DNA of 64,000 nt. Source: an uncultured Eubacteriales bacterium. Lineage in GTDB: Bacteria > Bacillota > Clostridia > Peptostreptococcales > Anaerovoracaceae. The notes beneath the pieces were generated by a model. That model did no database searches and was not told the origin of the DNA. It saw nothing but the letters and a program-made list of their open reading frames with translations. This document shows, piece by piece, positions 24,276 to 32,518 of the stretch. The translations under genes and the position numbers were made by a program. Numbering within the stretch: the stretch's first letter is position 1; every line of letters starts with the position of its first letter. The stretch covers positions 50,146 through 114,145 of the forward strand of contig CACYFF010000004.1 in assembly GCA_902773665.1 (NCBI GenBank), read 5' to 3'.

Positions 24276-25391
24276 ATGATCATCGGCGTATTAAAGGAAA
24301 TCAAACCCAATGAATACAGAGTTGCCGCGATCCCCGCGACCGTTAAGGAGATCGTAGCGCACGGCCATACCGTATACGTCCAGAGCGGCGCCGGCGTCGG
24401 CTCCGGCTACAGCGACGAAGATTACGAAGCGGCCGGTGCCATCGTCGCGGACAAGGATACAGTCTGGGAGAAGGCCCAGCTGTATTACAAGGTTAAGGAA
24501 CTTTTCCCCGAAGAATTCAAGTGGATGGCGGAGGACAAGATTCTGTTCACCTATATCCATACCAATGCGCATCCGGCAGAGACCGACGTGCTGCTGGACA
24601 GCAAATGCACCGCTATCGCCTATGAGGACATCCCTGACAAGAATGGCAAATTCCCGCTGCTGCGCCCGATGTCCGAGATCGCAGGCAAGGGAGGCTTTAT
24701 CGCGGCGCTCAACTTTATGCAGACGATCCACGGCGGCCCGGGCAAACTGCTCTGCAATGTGGCAGGCGTACCGACTCCGATCGTAACCTGCCTCGGCTGC
24801 GGCAACATCGGCACCGCCATCGCAGAACTGGCTTCCGCTTGGGGTCTGGATGTTCGTATTCTGGACATCAACATCGATGCGATGTTGGAGGCAAAGAAGT
24901 ACCTGCCCAACGTCAAGTTCATGTTCTCTAACCGGGAAAACCTGGAAAAGTGTCTGAAAGAGACAGATGTTCTCTTCAACGGCACGCAGTGGGCGAAAGA
25001 ACGCACGGACCACATCGTTTACAGAGAAGACGTCCGGCTCATGAAGAAGGGTTCCATGATCGTGGACGTGGCCTGCGATGACCACGGCGCCATCGAAACG
25101 ACGGAAAGCACTACGCACACCGATCCGATCTACTATGAGGAAGGCATCATGCATTACTGCGTGGACAATATCCCCGCAGCTTTCGCACAGACCGCTTCCG
25201 TCACCCTTGCCAACGCCACGCTGCCCATGCTGCTGGCGATCGCCGACAAGGGCCCGAAGAAGGCCATCGAAGAAGATCCGTATCTGCGGGCGGGCCTTTC
25301 CTGCTGGGGCGGTTATCTGACCCTGAAGGAGACCGCGCTGAAGCAGAACCGGCCCTGGACCGACGCGAACGAACTCATCAAGACCTGGTAA
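24276..25391 (+). CDS. ald: Alanine dehydrogenase
   Basis: 371-residue NAD-dependent enzyme interconverting L-alanine with pyruvate and ammonia. Substrate residues are in place: Arg15 (KPNEYRVA), Lys74 (KVKELFP) and His95 (TYIHTNAHP). The Rossmann fold has VTCLGCGNIGTAIAELAS with the acidic ribose ligand in RILDIN, and the catalytic Asp in IVDVACDDHGAIET. The last motif usually reads DQGG, so CDDHG is a variant and a related amino acid could be the substrate. AAGGAGAGC precedes the ATG. It forms an operon with the racemase; a terminator follows. Confidence 0.87.
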   Translation: MIIGVLKEIKPNEYRVAAIPATVKEIVAHGHTVYVQSGAGVGSGYSDEDYEAAGAIVADKDTVWEKAQLYYKVKELFPEEFKWMAEDKILFTYIHTNAHPAETDVLLDSKCTAIAYEDIPDKNGKFPLLRPMSEIAGKGGFIAALNFMQTIHGGPGKLLCNVAGVPTPIVTCLGCGNIGTAIAELASAWGLDVRILDINIDAMLEAKKYLPNVKFMFSNRENLEKCLKETDVLFNGTQWAKERTDHIVYREDVRLMKKGSMIVDVACDDHGAIETTESTTHTDPIYYEEGIMHYCVDNIPAAFAQTASVTLANATLPMLLAIADKGPKKAIEEDPYLRAGLSCWGGYLTLKETALKQNRPWTDANELIKTW

Positions 25392-25435
25392 GGCCCGAGC
25401 GGTATAAACAGAACTTTTAACTTCATAAGAATAAA

Positions 25436-25472
25436 ACAAAGGGCCGTCCGGCGAACCGGGCGGCCTTTTGTG
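25436..25472 (+). terminator. Intrinsic terminator after ald
   Basis: AAAGGGCCGTCCGG-CGAA-CCGGGCGGCCTTTTG; strong GC stem with flanking A and T runs, so it could work in both directions. Confidence 0.88.
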
Positions 25473-25541
25473 TAAGGAAGTTGATGTATAGGTGGTTGAA
25501 GTTGCTTTCGACTTAGCTAAATTTCATTGGAGGTGAGTGTT

Positions 25542-25709
25542 TTATCTAAAGTCTTTGCTGAATCTGTACTGACCGATGCAGTAAGCTGCCATCAGGATGA
25601 GCGCTACGATGAAGTAGCTGGTGCTGGTTGCGGGGGTGAGCTGCAGAGCGACTACCATGAGTGCCAGTGCGAGTACGACGATCAGAGAAAACATAATATT
25701 CTTCTTCAT
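25542..25709 (-). CDS. Small two-TM membrane protein, 55 residues
   Basis: Minus-strand ATG at 25707-25709, preceded by AAGAAGGAAGAA as ribosome binding site. The product starts MKKNIMFSLIVVLALALMVV, then ALQLTPATSTSYFIVALILM, and ends in a basic tail (YRFSKDFR). It has two hydrophobic helices of about 18 residues separated by a short polar turn. Codon choice (CTG, ATC, GTC/GTA) matches the host genes. An inverted repeat (GTTGCATTTGCAAC, 25737-25750) lies in its leader. The family is not recognised. Confidence 0.68.
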   Translation of the reverse strand: MKKNIMFSLIVVLALALMVVALQLTPATSTSYFIVALILMAAYCIGQYRFSKDFR

Positions 25710-25736
25710 TTTTTCTTCCTTCTTTCTGAAGCAACA

Positions 25737-25750
25737 GTTGCATTTGCAAC
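25737..25750. promoter_or_regulatory. Inverted repeat GTTGCA-TT-TGCAAC
   Basis: Perfect 6-base arms with a 2-base centre, about 28 bases upstream of the small membrane protein's start. It could be an operator or part of the 5' leader. The remaining bases to 25880 are AT-rich with no gene. Confidence 0.35.
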
Positions 25751-25885
25751 ATTCGTTTTTATTTTAACGGGATCGTTATTTCTTTAACATCTCCCTTGCA
25801 AATACAATATACAACTATCCCGTTATTAAGTAAAACGACAAAAAATCATAGTAAACATGAAGACTTCTCACAACAAACGGACGGC

Positions 25886-25914
25886 TTTGCGAAGCGGCAT
25901 TTCTAAGGTATAAT
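25886..25914 (+). promoter_or_regulatory. Promoter of the pseudouridine synthase gene
   Basis: TTTGCG and a perfect TATAAT (25909-25914) with a 17-base spacer. The start site is about 20 bases upstream of the ATG at 25942, which has CGGAGGG as ribosome binding site. Confidence 0.6.
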
Positions 25915-25941
25915 AGTGCCACGAAAACGGAGGGATACGCG

Positions 25942-26649
25942 ATGCGTCTGAATAAATACATCGCCCAGGCCGGCGTCTGTTCCCGCAGGAAGGCGGACGA
26001 GCTGACCCTGGCAGGCAAAGTGAAGATCAACGGAGCCGTTATGAAAACGCCCGGCTACGACGTGCAGGAAGGCGACGTTGTCGTCGTGGACGGAAAACCG
26101 GTGGACGCCCCCGAAAAGGCTGCCTATTATGCGCTCAACAAACCGGCGGGCTATATCACCACGACGTCGGACGAAAAGGACCGGCCGACGGTGCTGTCGC
26201 TGCTGACGGACGTAACGGCGCGGGTCTATCCCGTAGGACGGCTGGACGGCCCCACGCGGGGTCTGCTGCTCCTGACGAACGACGGCGATCTTTCCTATCA
26301 TATAGCGCACCCGTCTCAGAAGGTCTGGAAGACCTATATCGCCGTTGTGGCGGGTCACGTAACGAAGGACGAAGTCTGGGCCCTGCGAAACGGTGTGGAT
26401 ATCGGTGACAAGAAAAAGACCGCCCCCGCGCAGGTGACGGTGCTGAAGGAAAAGGGCGACCAGACGACGCTCGAGATCCGTATCCACGAAGGCCGCAACC
26501 GCCAGGTGAGGCGCATGTGCAAGGCCGTGGGCCACACGGTGCTGGATCTGCAGCGCACGGCTGTCGGCGACATCGCGCTGGGCCGCCTGCGGGAGGGCAC
26601 GTATCGCCGCCTGACCCCGGCAGAGGTGGAATATCTGAAGAACTGCTAA
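25942..26649 (+). CDS. RsuA/RluB/E/F-family rRNA pseudouridine synthase
   Basis: 235 residues. An N-terminal S4 RNA-binding domain (MRLNKYIAQAGVCSRRKADE) is followed by the catalytic domain. The catalytic aspartate is Asp102 in VGRLDGPTRGLLLLTNDG. Relatives nearly always read RLDxDTxGLL; here the second Asp is Pro104, and Arg106 precedes the glycine. Downstream motifs (IHEGRNRQVRRMCKAVGH) are normal. It modifies uridines in 16S or 23S rRNA; the exact site is not predictable. A short GC hairpin with TTTTT follows (26656-26683) and ends transcription. Confidence 0.85.
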   Translation: MRLNKYIAQAGVCSRRKADELTLAGKVKINGAVMKTPGYDVQEGDVVVVDGKPVDAPEKAAYYALNKPAGYITTTSDEKDRPTVLSLLTDVTARVYPVGRLDGPTRGLLLLTNDGDLSYHIAHPSQKVWKTYIAVVAGHVTKDEVWALRNGVDIGDKKKTAPAQVTVLKEKGDQTTLEIRIHEGRNRQVRRMCKAVGHTVLDLQRTAVGDIALGRLREGTYRRLTPAEVEYLKNC

Positions 26650-26655
26650 CGAAAA

Positions 26656-26683
26656 AACCGGCTTCGAAAAGCCGGTTTTTGTA
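26656..26683 (+). terminator. Intrinsic terminator between convergent genes
   Basis: AAAACCGGCTT-CGAA-AAGCCGGTTTTTG; perfect stem with U-run on both strands, between the convergent pseudouridine synthase and kal genes. Confidence 0.9.
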
Positions 26684-26701
26684 TGGGTCACAATGTGGAA
26701 C

Positions 26702-27091
26702 TTACTTTCTCTTGCATTCCTTCGGGGTGACGCAGGTGCCGGAAGCTCTGCATACTACGATGGGCTCTTCCAGGAAGTCAGCTGCGGATGCGGAGATGTC
26801 CTTGCGGGAAACGACGACCTTGCGGGCTTCGAATACCATGTGGCGGGAAGTGTTGCCGATCTTGTCGATCTCGCCGTAAGCTTCGATGTAGTCGCCGGCA
26901 TAGGTGGGAGCCAGGAATTCTACGTTGTCGTATGCGCAGAACAGACCTTCGTCGCCGTCCAGCTTGATGAGCAGTTCGGTAGCAACGTCGCCGAACAGGT
27001 GTACCATGTGTGCGCCGTCAACGAGTTCGCCGCCGTAGTGGGCATCCTTAGCGGACATTCTGACTCTGATCATAGATGTGATCTTTTCCAT
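26702..27091 (-). CDS. kal: 3-aminobutyryl-CoA ammonia-lyase
   Basis: 129-residue hotdog-fold protein. It removes ammonia from L-3-aminobutyryl-CoA to give crotonyl-CoA in lysine fermentation. The sequence reads like Kal of Fusobacterium and Clostridium: [18 protein letters not shown], then [20 protein letters not shown] and [26 protein letters not shown] lies at 27101-27106. It is transcribed divergently from kdd, which is part of the same pathway, across a 248-base shared intergenic region. Confidence 0.9.
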   Translation of the reverse strand: MEKITSMIRVRMSAKDAHYGGELVDGAHMVHLFGDVATELLIKLDGDEGLFCAYDNVEFLAPTYAGDYIEAYGEIDKIGNTSRHMVFEARKVVVSRKDISASAADFLEEPIVVCRASGTCVTPKECKRK

Positions 27092-27213
27092 TTTCTAAAT
27101 CCTCCTTGTATAAAACACATAAATGTTTTTGGCAAAACTTCCAGCATTTTAATAAAAACGCCGAAACTAACATAGATAGTATACAGCATTTGTGACAAAA
27201 AACCATATTTCCA

Positions 27214-27242
27214 TTTACTTTTCCCGAAAAAATTGGTATTAT
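27214..27242 (+). promoter_or_regulatory. Promoter of the kdd-kamA operon
   Basis: TTTACT and TATTAT with a 17-base spacer. TGG before the -10 makes it an extended -10. The transcript would start near 27249, giving a leader of about 90 bases. Confidence 0.55.
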
Positions 27243-27266
27243 GCTATGAGGATAGACTAGGTGAAG

Positions 27267-27301
27267 TGGGCGTTCGCCCATTCCGATATAAAGTCTTATC
27301 G
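27267..27301 (+). promoter_or_regulatory. Structured leader of kdd
   Basis: Two hairpins lie in the 5' leader. The first is TGGGC-GTTC-GCCCA (27267-27280). The second is CGATA...TATCG (27284-27301). There is no T-run, so it is not a simple terminator. It could be a regulatory RNA structure or an mRNA stabiliser; no known riboswitch class is recognised. Confidence 0.35.
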
Positions 27302-27339
27302 AAACGATTCAGTTTTTATCTATAAGGAGGACAAAAGCT

Positions 27340-28407
27340 ATGCAGAAACATGCACCGAATCCGTACGGCACTTATAGAGTCATCTCCCCCAAGGGAGTTC
27401 TGCCTCAGCCTGCGGATGTCATCGACAACAACATGGAGATCTGGGACAACGAAGTTCTGATCGACGTTCAGACCCTGAACATCGACTCCGCTTCCTTCAC
27501 CGAGATCGTTAAGCGCGTTCTGAACAAGAAGCCCGCTGAAGTCACCACCAAGGAAGAAATGGAAGCCATCGGCAACAAGATGAAGGAGATCGTCGCTCAT
27601 GCCGGTAAGCACAAGAACCCCTGGACTGGTTCCGGCGGCATGCTGATGGGCACTGTTGAGCAGGTTGGCGACAACTATGTTGGCGACCTGAAGCCCGGCG
27701 ACAAGATCGCTACTCTGGTTTCCCTGTCCCTCACCCCGCTGAGAATCGACGAGATCCTCGAGATGAGACCGGCTATCGACCAGGTCGACATCAAGGGTAA
27801 GGCTATCCTGTTCCAGTCCGGCATCTATGCAAAGCTGCCCGACGATATGCCCGCAGGTACCGCACTGTCCGCTCTGGACGTTGCAGGCGCTCCCGCTCAG
27901 GCTGCAAGACTGGTCCAGTCCGGTCAGAAGGTCCTGGTCATCGGCGGCGGCGGCAAGTCCGGTCTGCTCTGCCTGTACGAAGCAAAGAAGAGAGCCGGCG
28001 TCACCGGTCTCGTAGTCTGCGCTGCAGGTTCCCAGAAGTCCGAAGACAGAGCCAGAAATCTGGATCTCGCTGACGTATACTTCCACATGGATGCTACCGA
28101 TGCAGTCGGTATGTACGAAAAGGCTATGGAACTGACCAACGGCGAACTGTTCGACGTTGTTATCAACTGCGTTTCCATCGAAAACACCGAAATGGCTTCC
28201 ATCCTGTGCACCAAGGATCGGGGCACCGTTTACTTCTTCTCCATGGCGACCAGCTTCACCAAGGCAGCTCTGGGCGCAGAAGGTGTAGGCAAGGACGTCA
28301 CCATGATCATGGGCAACGGCTATGCTAAGGGTCACGCAGAGATCACGCTGCAGGTCCTGAGAGAACACGCAGGCATCCGCAAGCTGTTCGAAGAAATGTA
28401 CGCATAA
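27340..28407 (+). CDS. kdd: L-erythro-3,5-diaminohexanoate dehydrogenase
   Basis: 355-residue NAD(P)-dependent enzyme that oxidatively deaminates 3,5-diaminohexanoate to 3-oxo-5-aminohexanoate in lysine fermentation. It has the zinc-independent medium-chain dehydrogenase fold, with the dinucleotide motif VLVIGGGGKSGLLCLYEAKK near residue 205. The Kdd-specific start PNPYGTYRVISPKGVLPQPA is present. Codon use indicates high expression. A strong AAGGAGG lies upstream. It begins the plus-strand lysine operon, followed by kamA after 41 bases. Confidence 0.93.
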   Translation: MQKHAPNPYGTYRVISPKGVLPQPADVIDNNMEIWDNEVLIDVQTLNIDSASFTEIVKRVLNKKPAEVTTKEEMEAIGNKMKEIVAHAGKHKNPWTGSGGMLMGTVEQVGDNYVGDLKPGDKIATLVSLSLTPLRIDEILEMRPAIDQVDIKGKAILFQSGIYAKLPDDMPAGTALSALDVAGAPAQAARLVQSGQKVLVIGGGGKSGLLCLYEAKKRAGVTGLVVCAAGSQKSEDRARNLDLADVYFHMDATDAVGMYEKAMELTNGELFDVVINCVSIENTEMASILCTKDRGTVYFFSMATSFTKAALGAEGVGKDVTMIMGNGYAKGHAEITLQVLREHAGIRKLFEEMYA

Positions 28408-28448
28408 TTCCATATAGCAAACGCGCATAGAATAAGGAGAAATTTTTT

Positions 28449-29705
28449 ATGGCACGCTATTTCAAGGACATCGAACTGTGGAAGGACGTTACCGAAGAGC
28501 AGTGGAACGACTGGCATTGGCAGGTAGCGAACAGAGTTACCACGGTTGAAGACCTGAAGAAGGTAGTTAACCTCACCGAACAGGAAGAAGCAGACATCCG
28601 CGAAGTCGCTAAGAACTTCCGTATGGGCATCACCCCGTACTATGCTTCCCTGATGGATCCGGACGATCCCCGCTGCCCGATCAGAATGCAGGCTGTTCCC
28701 GTTATCGCTGAGAACCACAGAAGCGATGCGGACATGCTGGACCCGCTTCACGAAGATGAAGACTCCCCGGCTCCCGGCCTCACCCACAGATATCCGGACA
28801 GAGTTCTGTTCCTGATCACCGACCAGTGCTCCATGTACTGCAGACACTGCACCAGAAGAAGACTGGCTGGCGAAACGGACGGCGCCCGTTCCCTGGAAGA
28901 TATCGATAAGTGCATCGAGTACATCAGAAAGACTCCCGTCGTAAGAGACGTTCTGCTCTCCGGCGGCGACGCTCTTCTGGTGGAAGATGACGTCCTCGAA
29001 TACATCATCAAGAAGCTGAGAGAGATCCCCCACGTGGAGATCGTCCGTATCGGCTCCAGAACTCCCGTCGTATGCCCGATGCGTATTACGGAAGATCTGT
29101 GCAACATGCTGAAGAAGTATCACCCCATCTGGCTGAACACCCACTTCAACAACCCCAAGGAGGTCACCGACTACTCCAAGCAGGCCTGCGCAAGACTTGC
29201 TGACGCCGGTATCCCCCTCGGCAACCAGTCCGTACTGCTGCGCGGCATCAACGACTGCCCGCACATCATGAGAGAACTGGTCCAGAAGCTGGTCCAGATG
29301 AGAGTCAGACCGTACTACATCTATCAGTGCGACCTGTCCCTGGGCATCGAACACTTCAGAACCCCCGTTTCCGCAGGTATCGAGATCATCGAAGGTCTGC
29401 GCGGCCACACTTCCGGCTACGCTGTTCCGACGTTCGTTATCGACGCCCCGGGCGGTGGCGGCAAGACTCCTGTCATGCCCCAGTACGTTATCTCCCAGAG
29501 CCCCGGAAAGTACGTTCTGCGCAACTACGAAGGCGTTATCACGACTTACACCGAGCCGACCGATCTGCCGAAGCTGCCTTGCACCTGCGACTACTGCACC
29601 GGCAAGAAGAAGTACGAATACGAAGGCGTCGAAGGTCTCCACAGAGGCCAGAGACTGGCTATGGAACCCCAGGATCTGCTCAGACACAGAAGAAACAAGA
29701 AGTAG
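28449..29705 (+). CDS. kamA: Lysine 2,3-aminomutase (radical SAM)
   Basis: 418-residue radical SAM and PLP enzyme that converts L-lysine to L-beta-lysine, the first step of the pathway. The cluster motif is CSMYCRHC (Cys127, Cys131, Cys134). The PLP lysine is Lys339 in APGGGGKTPVMP, equivalent to Lys337 of the clostridial enzyme. The C-terminal cysteine pattern CTCDYCTGKK marks the zinc site of the tetramer. Length is typical. It is followed by an intrinsic terminator before kamB. Confidence 0.96.
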   Translation: MARYFKDIELWKDVTEEQWNDWHWQVANRVTTVEDLKKVVNLTEQEEADIREVAKNFRMGITPYYASLMDPDDPRCPIRMQAVPVIAENHRSDADMLDPLHEDEDSPAPGLTHRYPDRVLFLITDQCSMYCRHCTRRRLAGETDGARSLEDIDKCIEYIRKTPVVRDVLLSGGDALLVEDDVLEYIIKKLREIPHVEIVRIGSRTPVVCPMRITEDLCNMLKKYHPIWLNTHFNNPKEVTDYSKQACARLADAGIPLGNQSVLLRGINDCPHIMRELVQKLVQMRVRPYYIYQCDLSLGIEHFRTPVSAGIEIIEGLRGHTSGYAVPTFVIDAPGGGGKTPVMPQYVISQSPGKYVLRNYEGVITTYTEPTDLPKLPCTCDYCTGKKKYEYEGVEGLHRGQRLAMEPQDLLRHRRNKK

Positions 29706-29737
29706 TTCCTGCGTTTTCAGCAACAACTATCCAGCAG

Positions 29738-29767
29738 AGGGCGGAAATCATTTCCGCCCTTTGTTTT
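29738..29767 (+). terminator. Intrinsic terminator between kamA and kamB
   Basis: AGGGCGGAAA-TCA-TTTCCGCCCT followed by TTGTTTT. It probably separates a highly expressed kdd-kamA message from lower expression of the reactivase genes by partial read-through. Confidence 0.8.
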
Positions 29768-29789
29768 CCAATAAGTATCAGGAGTTTTT

Positions 29790-30827
29790 ATGGGCTTTAT
29801 CGCCGATATCCAGAAAAAATACAAGACCGTTTCCATCGTCGGCATGGCCAAAAATGCCGGAAAGACGACGGCGCTCAACTATCTGCTCGAAGAAGCTTAC
29901 GACGAAGGTTTGCGCATGGGGGTGACCTCCACAGGCCGCGACGGCGAGACGAGCGACCTGGTGTTCGAAACGGATAAGCCGAAGGTCTATCTGTTCGAGG
30001 ACACCATCGTCACCGTTCCCGAGCAGCTGTTCGGCCTTGCGGAGACGAGCCTCGAGATCCTCAAACGCACGAGCTGCCGCACGGCGCTGGGCCAGGTGCT
30101 CCTGTGCCGGGTCGCCAGAAGCGGTTACGTGCAGATCGCGGGTCCGGGCAGCATCATGGAGCACAAGAAGCTGTGCGCCCAGATGTTCGAACAGGGTATC
30201 GACATGATCATCATCGACGGCGCCATCGACCGCAAATCCATCGCGGACCCCGCCACCTCCGATGCCATCATCCTGTCCACCGGCGCGGTCATTTCCCGCC
30301 GGATCAAGAACGTGGTGGAGGAGACCGTCCACGTGGTGAGCGTCTACAAGAGCCCCCTCGTAGAGGACGAAAAGCTGCGCGCCATCCTGGAAAAGGAAGA
30401 CCGGGACGTCTTCCGCATCCTGACGATCGATAAAGACTATAACGTTGCCCAGGTGCCGGTCCGCACCGCGCTGGGCGCAGGTCCTATCGTAAACGACGCC
30501 ATCGGCGAAGACACCCGTTTCGTGTATATTCCGGGTGCCATCACCGAACGTATCCTGGACCATATCAGCCCTGCCAAGCTCAAGCAGGTGACCATCGTTT
30601 TGCCCAACCCGACGAAGGTCTTCGTGGGCGCTACGCGCTGGCAGCAGCTGAGAAAAATGGGACTGCACGTGCAGGTGCTGGAGAACATCGAAGTGGCCGC
30701 TGTAACGGTCAACCCGTTCTCGCCCCACGGCTACAGCTTTGACCGCGACGAGCTGCTGAACGCCGTCAAGGAAGCCCTGCCCGGCCTTCCCGTTGTGGAC
30801 GTAAGAGTAGGAGGACTGGATCTGTGA
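29790..30827 (+). CDS. kamB: Lysine 5,6-aminomutase reactivase subunit KamB
   Basis: 345 residues. The P-loop (VGMAKNAGKTTALNYLLEEA) lies at the N-terminus. The rest has no other obvious catalytic motif. Its position next to a MutS-like ATPase and the aminomutase genes, and overall wording, match KamB. KamBC reactivates the B12-dependent 5,6-aminomutase after suicide inactivation, using ATP to exchange damaged cofactor. The stop overlaps kamC by four bases (GTGA). Confidence 0.85.
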   Translation: MGFIADIQKKYKTVSIVGMAKNAGKTTALNYLLEEAYDEGLRMGVTSTGRDGETSDLVFETDKPKVYLFEDTIVTVPEQLFGLAETSLEILKRTSCRTALGQVLLCRVARSGYVQIAGPGSIMEHKKLCAQMFEQGIDMIIIDGAIDRKSIADPATSDAIILSTGAVISRRIKNVVEETVHVVSVYKSPLVEDEKLRAILEKEDRDVFRILTIDKDYNVAQVPVRTALGAGPIVNDAIGEDTRFVYIPGAITERILDHISPAKLKQVTIVLPNPTKVFVGATRWQQLRKMGLHVQVLENIEVAAVTVNPFSPHGYSFDRDELLNAVKEALPGLPVVDVRVGGLDL

Positions 30828-32470
30828 GCACTGCCTATAAACCGCCTCTTTCCAAGACCGCGACCCGCCAGGTCGTAGGATTTGCCTACGTCTGGGACGA
30901 GATCGGGCCCCATACGCCCTACGGTGCCAAGCTGAAACGGGACTTTAAACCCTATATGCCCGGAGACGAGGACGATCTGCGGGGTCACCTGCAGGATATG
31001 GCCCTGCTGGCCGACCAGATCTGCGCGGACGAAAAGACCGTAAGCGCCGTGCTGAACGAACTGTGTGAGCTGAAGGAGATCGGTCTGTCCGTTTCCAACA
31101 GCGCGGCCCAGACCCTCAGCGTGCCCGAGCTCTTCAACATCAAGAGCTTCCTCGTGCACACCCGCAAGATCCGTCTGCTGATGCACGAAAAGATGGGCAA
31201 GGCGCCGAAGCGCTACGCCCTCAGAGACACGACGGAGCTGCTGGACATCATGGATCCCACCGGCGAATACATGGACACGTTCTTCGTGTACGATGCGTTT
31301 TCCGAAACGTTGGCCGCCTACCGCAGCGAGAGCCGCGACATCGAGCGGGAGATAAGACGGGCGAAGAAGGGCATCCGCGAGCAGCTGCAGCGCGAGCATC
31401 ATTTTATGATGACCCCGAAATTCGAGCTGTCCGTGCCCCGGTCCGACAAGGCGCTGCTGGAGCTGGCGGAAAGCCTGCCCGAGCTGGAGCGCACCAGCGA
31501 AGATTACATGAACGTCATCTTCGAGATCAAACCAAACGACGAGATCTTCGCCATCGAACAGCGGCAAAGAGAGCTGAACGGGCTCATCGAAGAGGAGGAG
31601 CAGGTCGTCTGTCGGCAGCTGTCCCTGCAGATCGCAGAGCATGCCGAAGAACTGACCGCCAACTGCGGTGCCATCGGCCGCATGGATCTGGACATGGCGA
31701 AGTGCCTGTACGCCAAAAGCCACGACTGCACGGCGCCTGTCGTCTGCCAGGAGCATACGATCCATATCGAAGACGGCAGAAATCTTCAGGTGGAAGATGC
31801 CCTCAAAGCGCAGCGCCGCAGCTACATCCCCGTAAGCATCGACCTCGCTGACGGGGTCACCGCCATTACCGGCGCCAACATGGGCGGCAAGACCATCAGC
31901 TTGAAGATGATCACCCAGTGCTGCCTGCTGATGCAGTACGCGATGTACGTGCCTGCGAAGCGCATGGAAGCGGGGCTTTCCAACTACATCCACGTGCTGA
32001 TCGGCGATTCCCAGAACGTGCAGCGGGGCCTCTCCAGTTTCGGCAGCGAGATGGAGGAACTGAAGGAGATGCTGGACAACGCCCAGGACCGCTCGCTTCT
32101 GATGATCGACGAGATCGCCTCCGGCACGAATCCGGCGGAAGGGTTCGCTCTTACGAAGAGCTTTATGAAGTATTTTTCGACGAAGCCCTATATCACCATC
32201 ATCACGACGCACTTCGACCACGCCGCCTCCGGCGAAGAAGTGCACAATCTGCAGGTGAGGGGCCTGTCCGGCGCCGATTTCGGAAAGCTGGCGAGAGAAC
32301 TATCCACTGCGAACCGCCGGCAGCGCATCGAGATCCTGGGAAAATACATGGATTATCGCCTGATTCCCGTAGATACCGTGGGAGAAGTGCCCCGGGACGC
32401 GTTAAATATCGCAAAAATACTGGGAATTTACGATGAAATTATAGACGAAGCCCGTACTTATTTGATATAA
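30824..32470 (+). CDS. kamC: Lysine 5,6-aminomutase reactivase ATPase KamC (MutS-like)
   Basis: 548 residues. A helical N-terminal part is followed by a MutS-type ATPase domain: Walker A TGANMGGKTISLKM near residue 350, Walker B LLMIDEIASGTNPAEG, and the His switch in TIITTHFD. MutS DNA-binding domains are absent, which distinguishes it from mismatch repair proteins. It starts with GTG at 30824 inside the kamB stop. It acts with KamB in reactivating KamDE. Confidence 0.87.
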   Translation: MSTAYKPPLSKTATRQVVGFAYVWDEIGPHTPYGAKLKRDFKPYMPGDEDDLRGHLQDMALLADQICADEKTVSAVLNELCELKEIGLSVSNSAAQTLSVPELFNIKSFLVHTRKIRLLMHEKMGKAPKRYALRDTTELLDIMDPTGEYMDTFFVYDAFSETLAAYRSESRDIEREIRRAKKGIREQLQREHHFMMTPKFELSVPRSDKALLELAESLPELERTSEDYMNVIFEIKPNDEIFAIEQRQRELNGLIEEEEQVVCRQLSLQIAEHAEELTANCGAIGRMDLDMAKCLYAKSHDCTAPVVCQEHTIHIEDGRNLQVEDALKAQRRSYIPVSIDLADGVTAITGANMGGKTISLKMITQCCLLMQYAMYVPAKRMEAGLSNYIHVLIGDSQNVQRGLSSFGSEMEELKEMLDNAQDRSLLMIDEIASGTNPAEGFALTKSFMKYFSTKPYITIITTHFDHAASGEEVHNLQVRGLSGADFGKLARELSTANRRQRIEILGKYMDYRLIPVDTVGEVPRDALNIAKILGIYDEIIDEARTYLI

Positions 32471-32518
32471 TACGTTGGTTGCATAGTTAATTATTTAACA
32501 TATTGAAGGAGAATAAGG

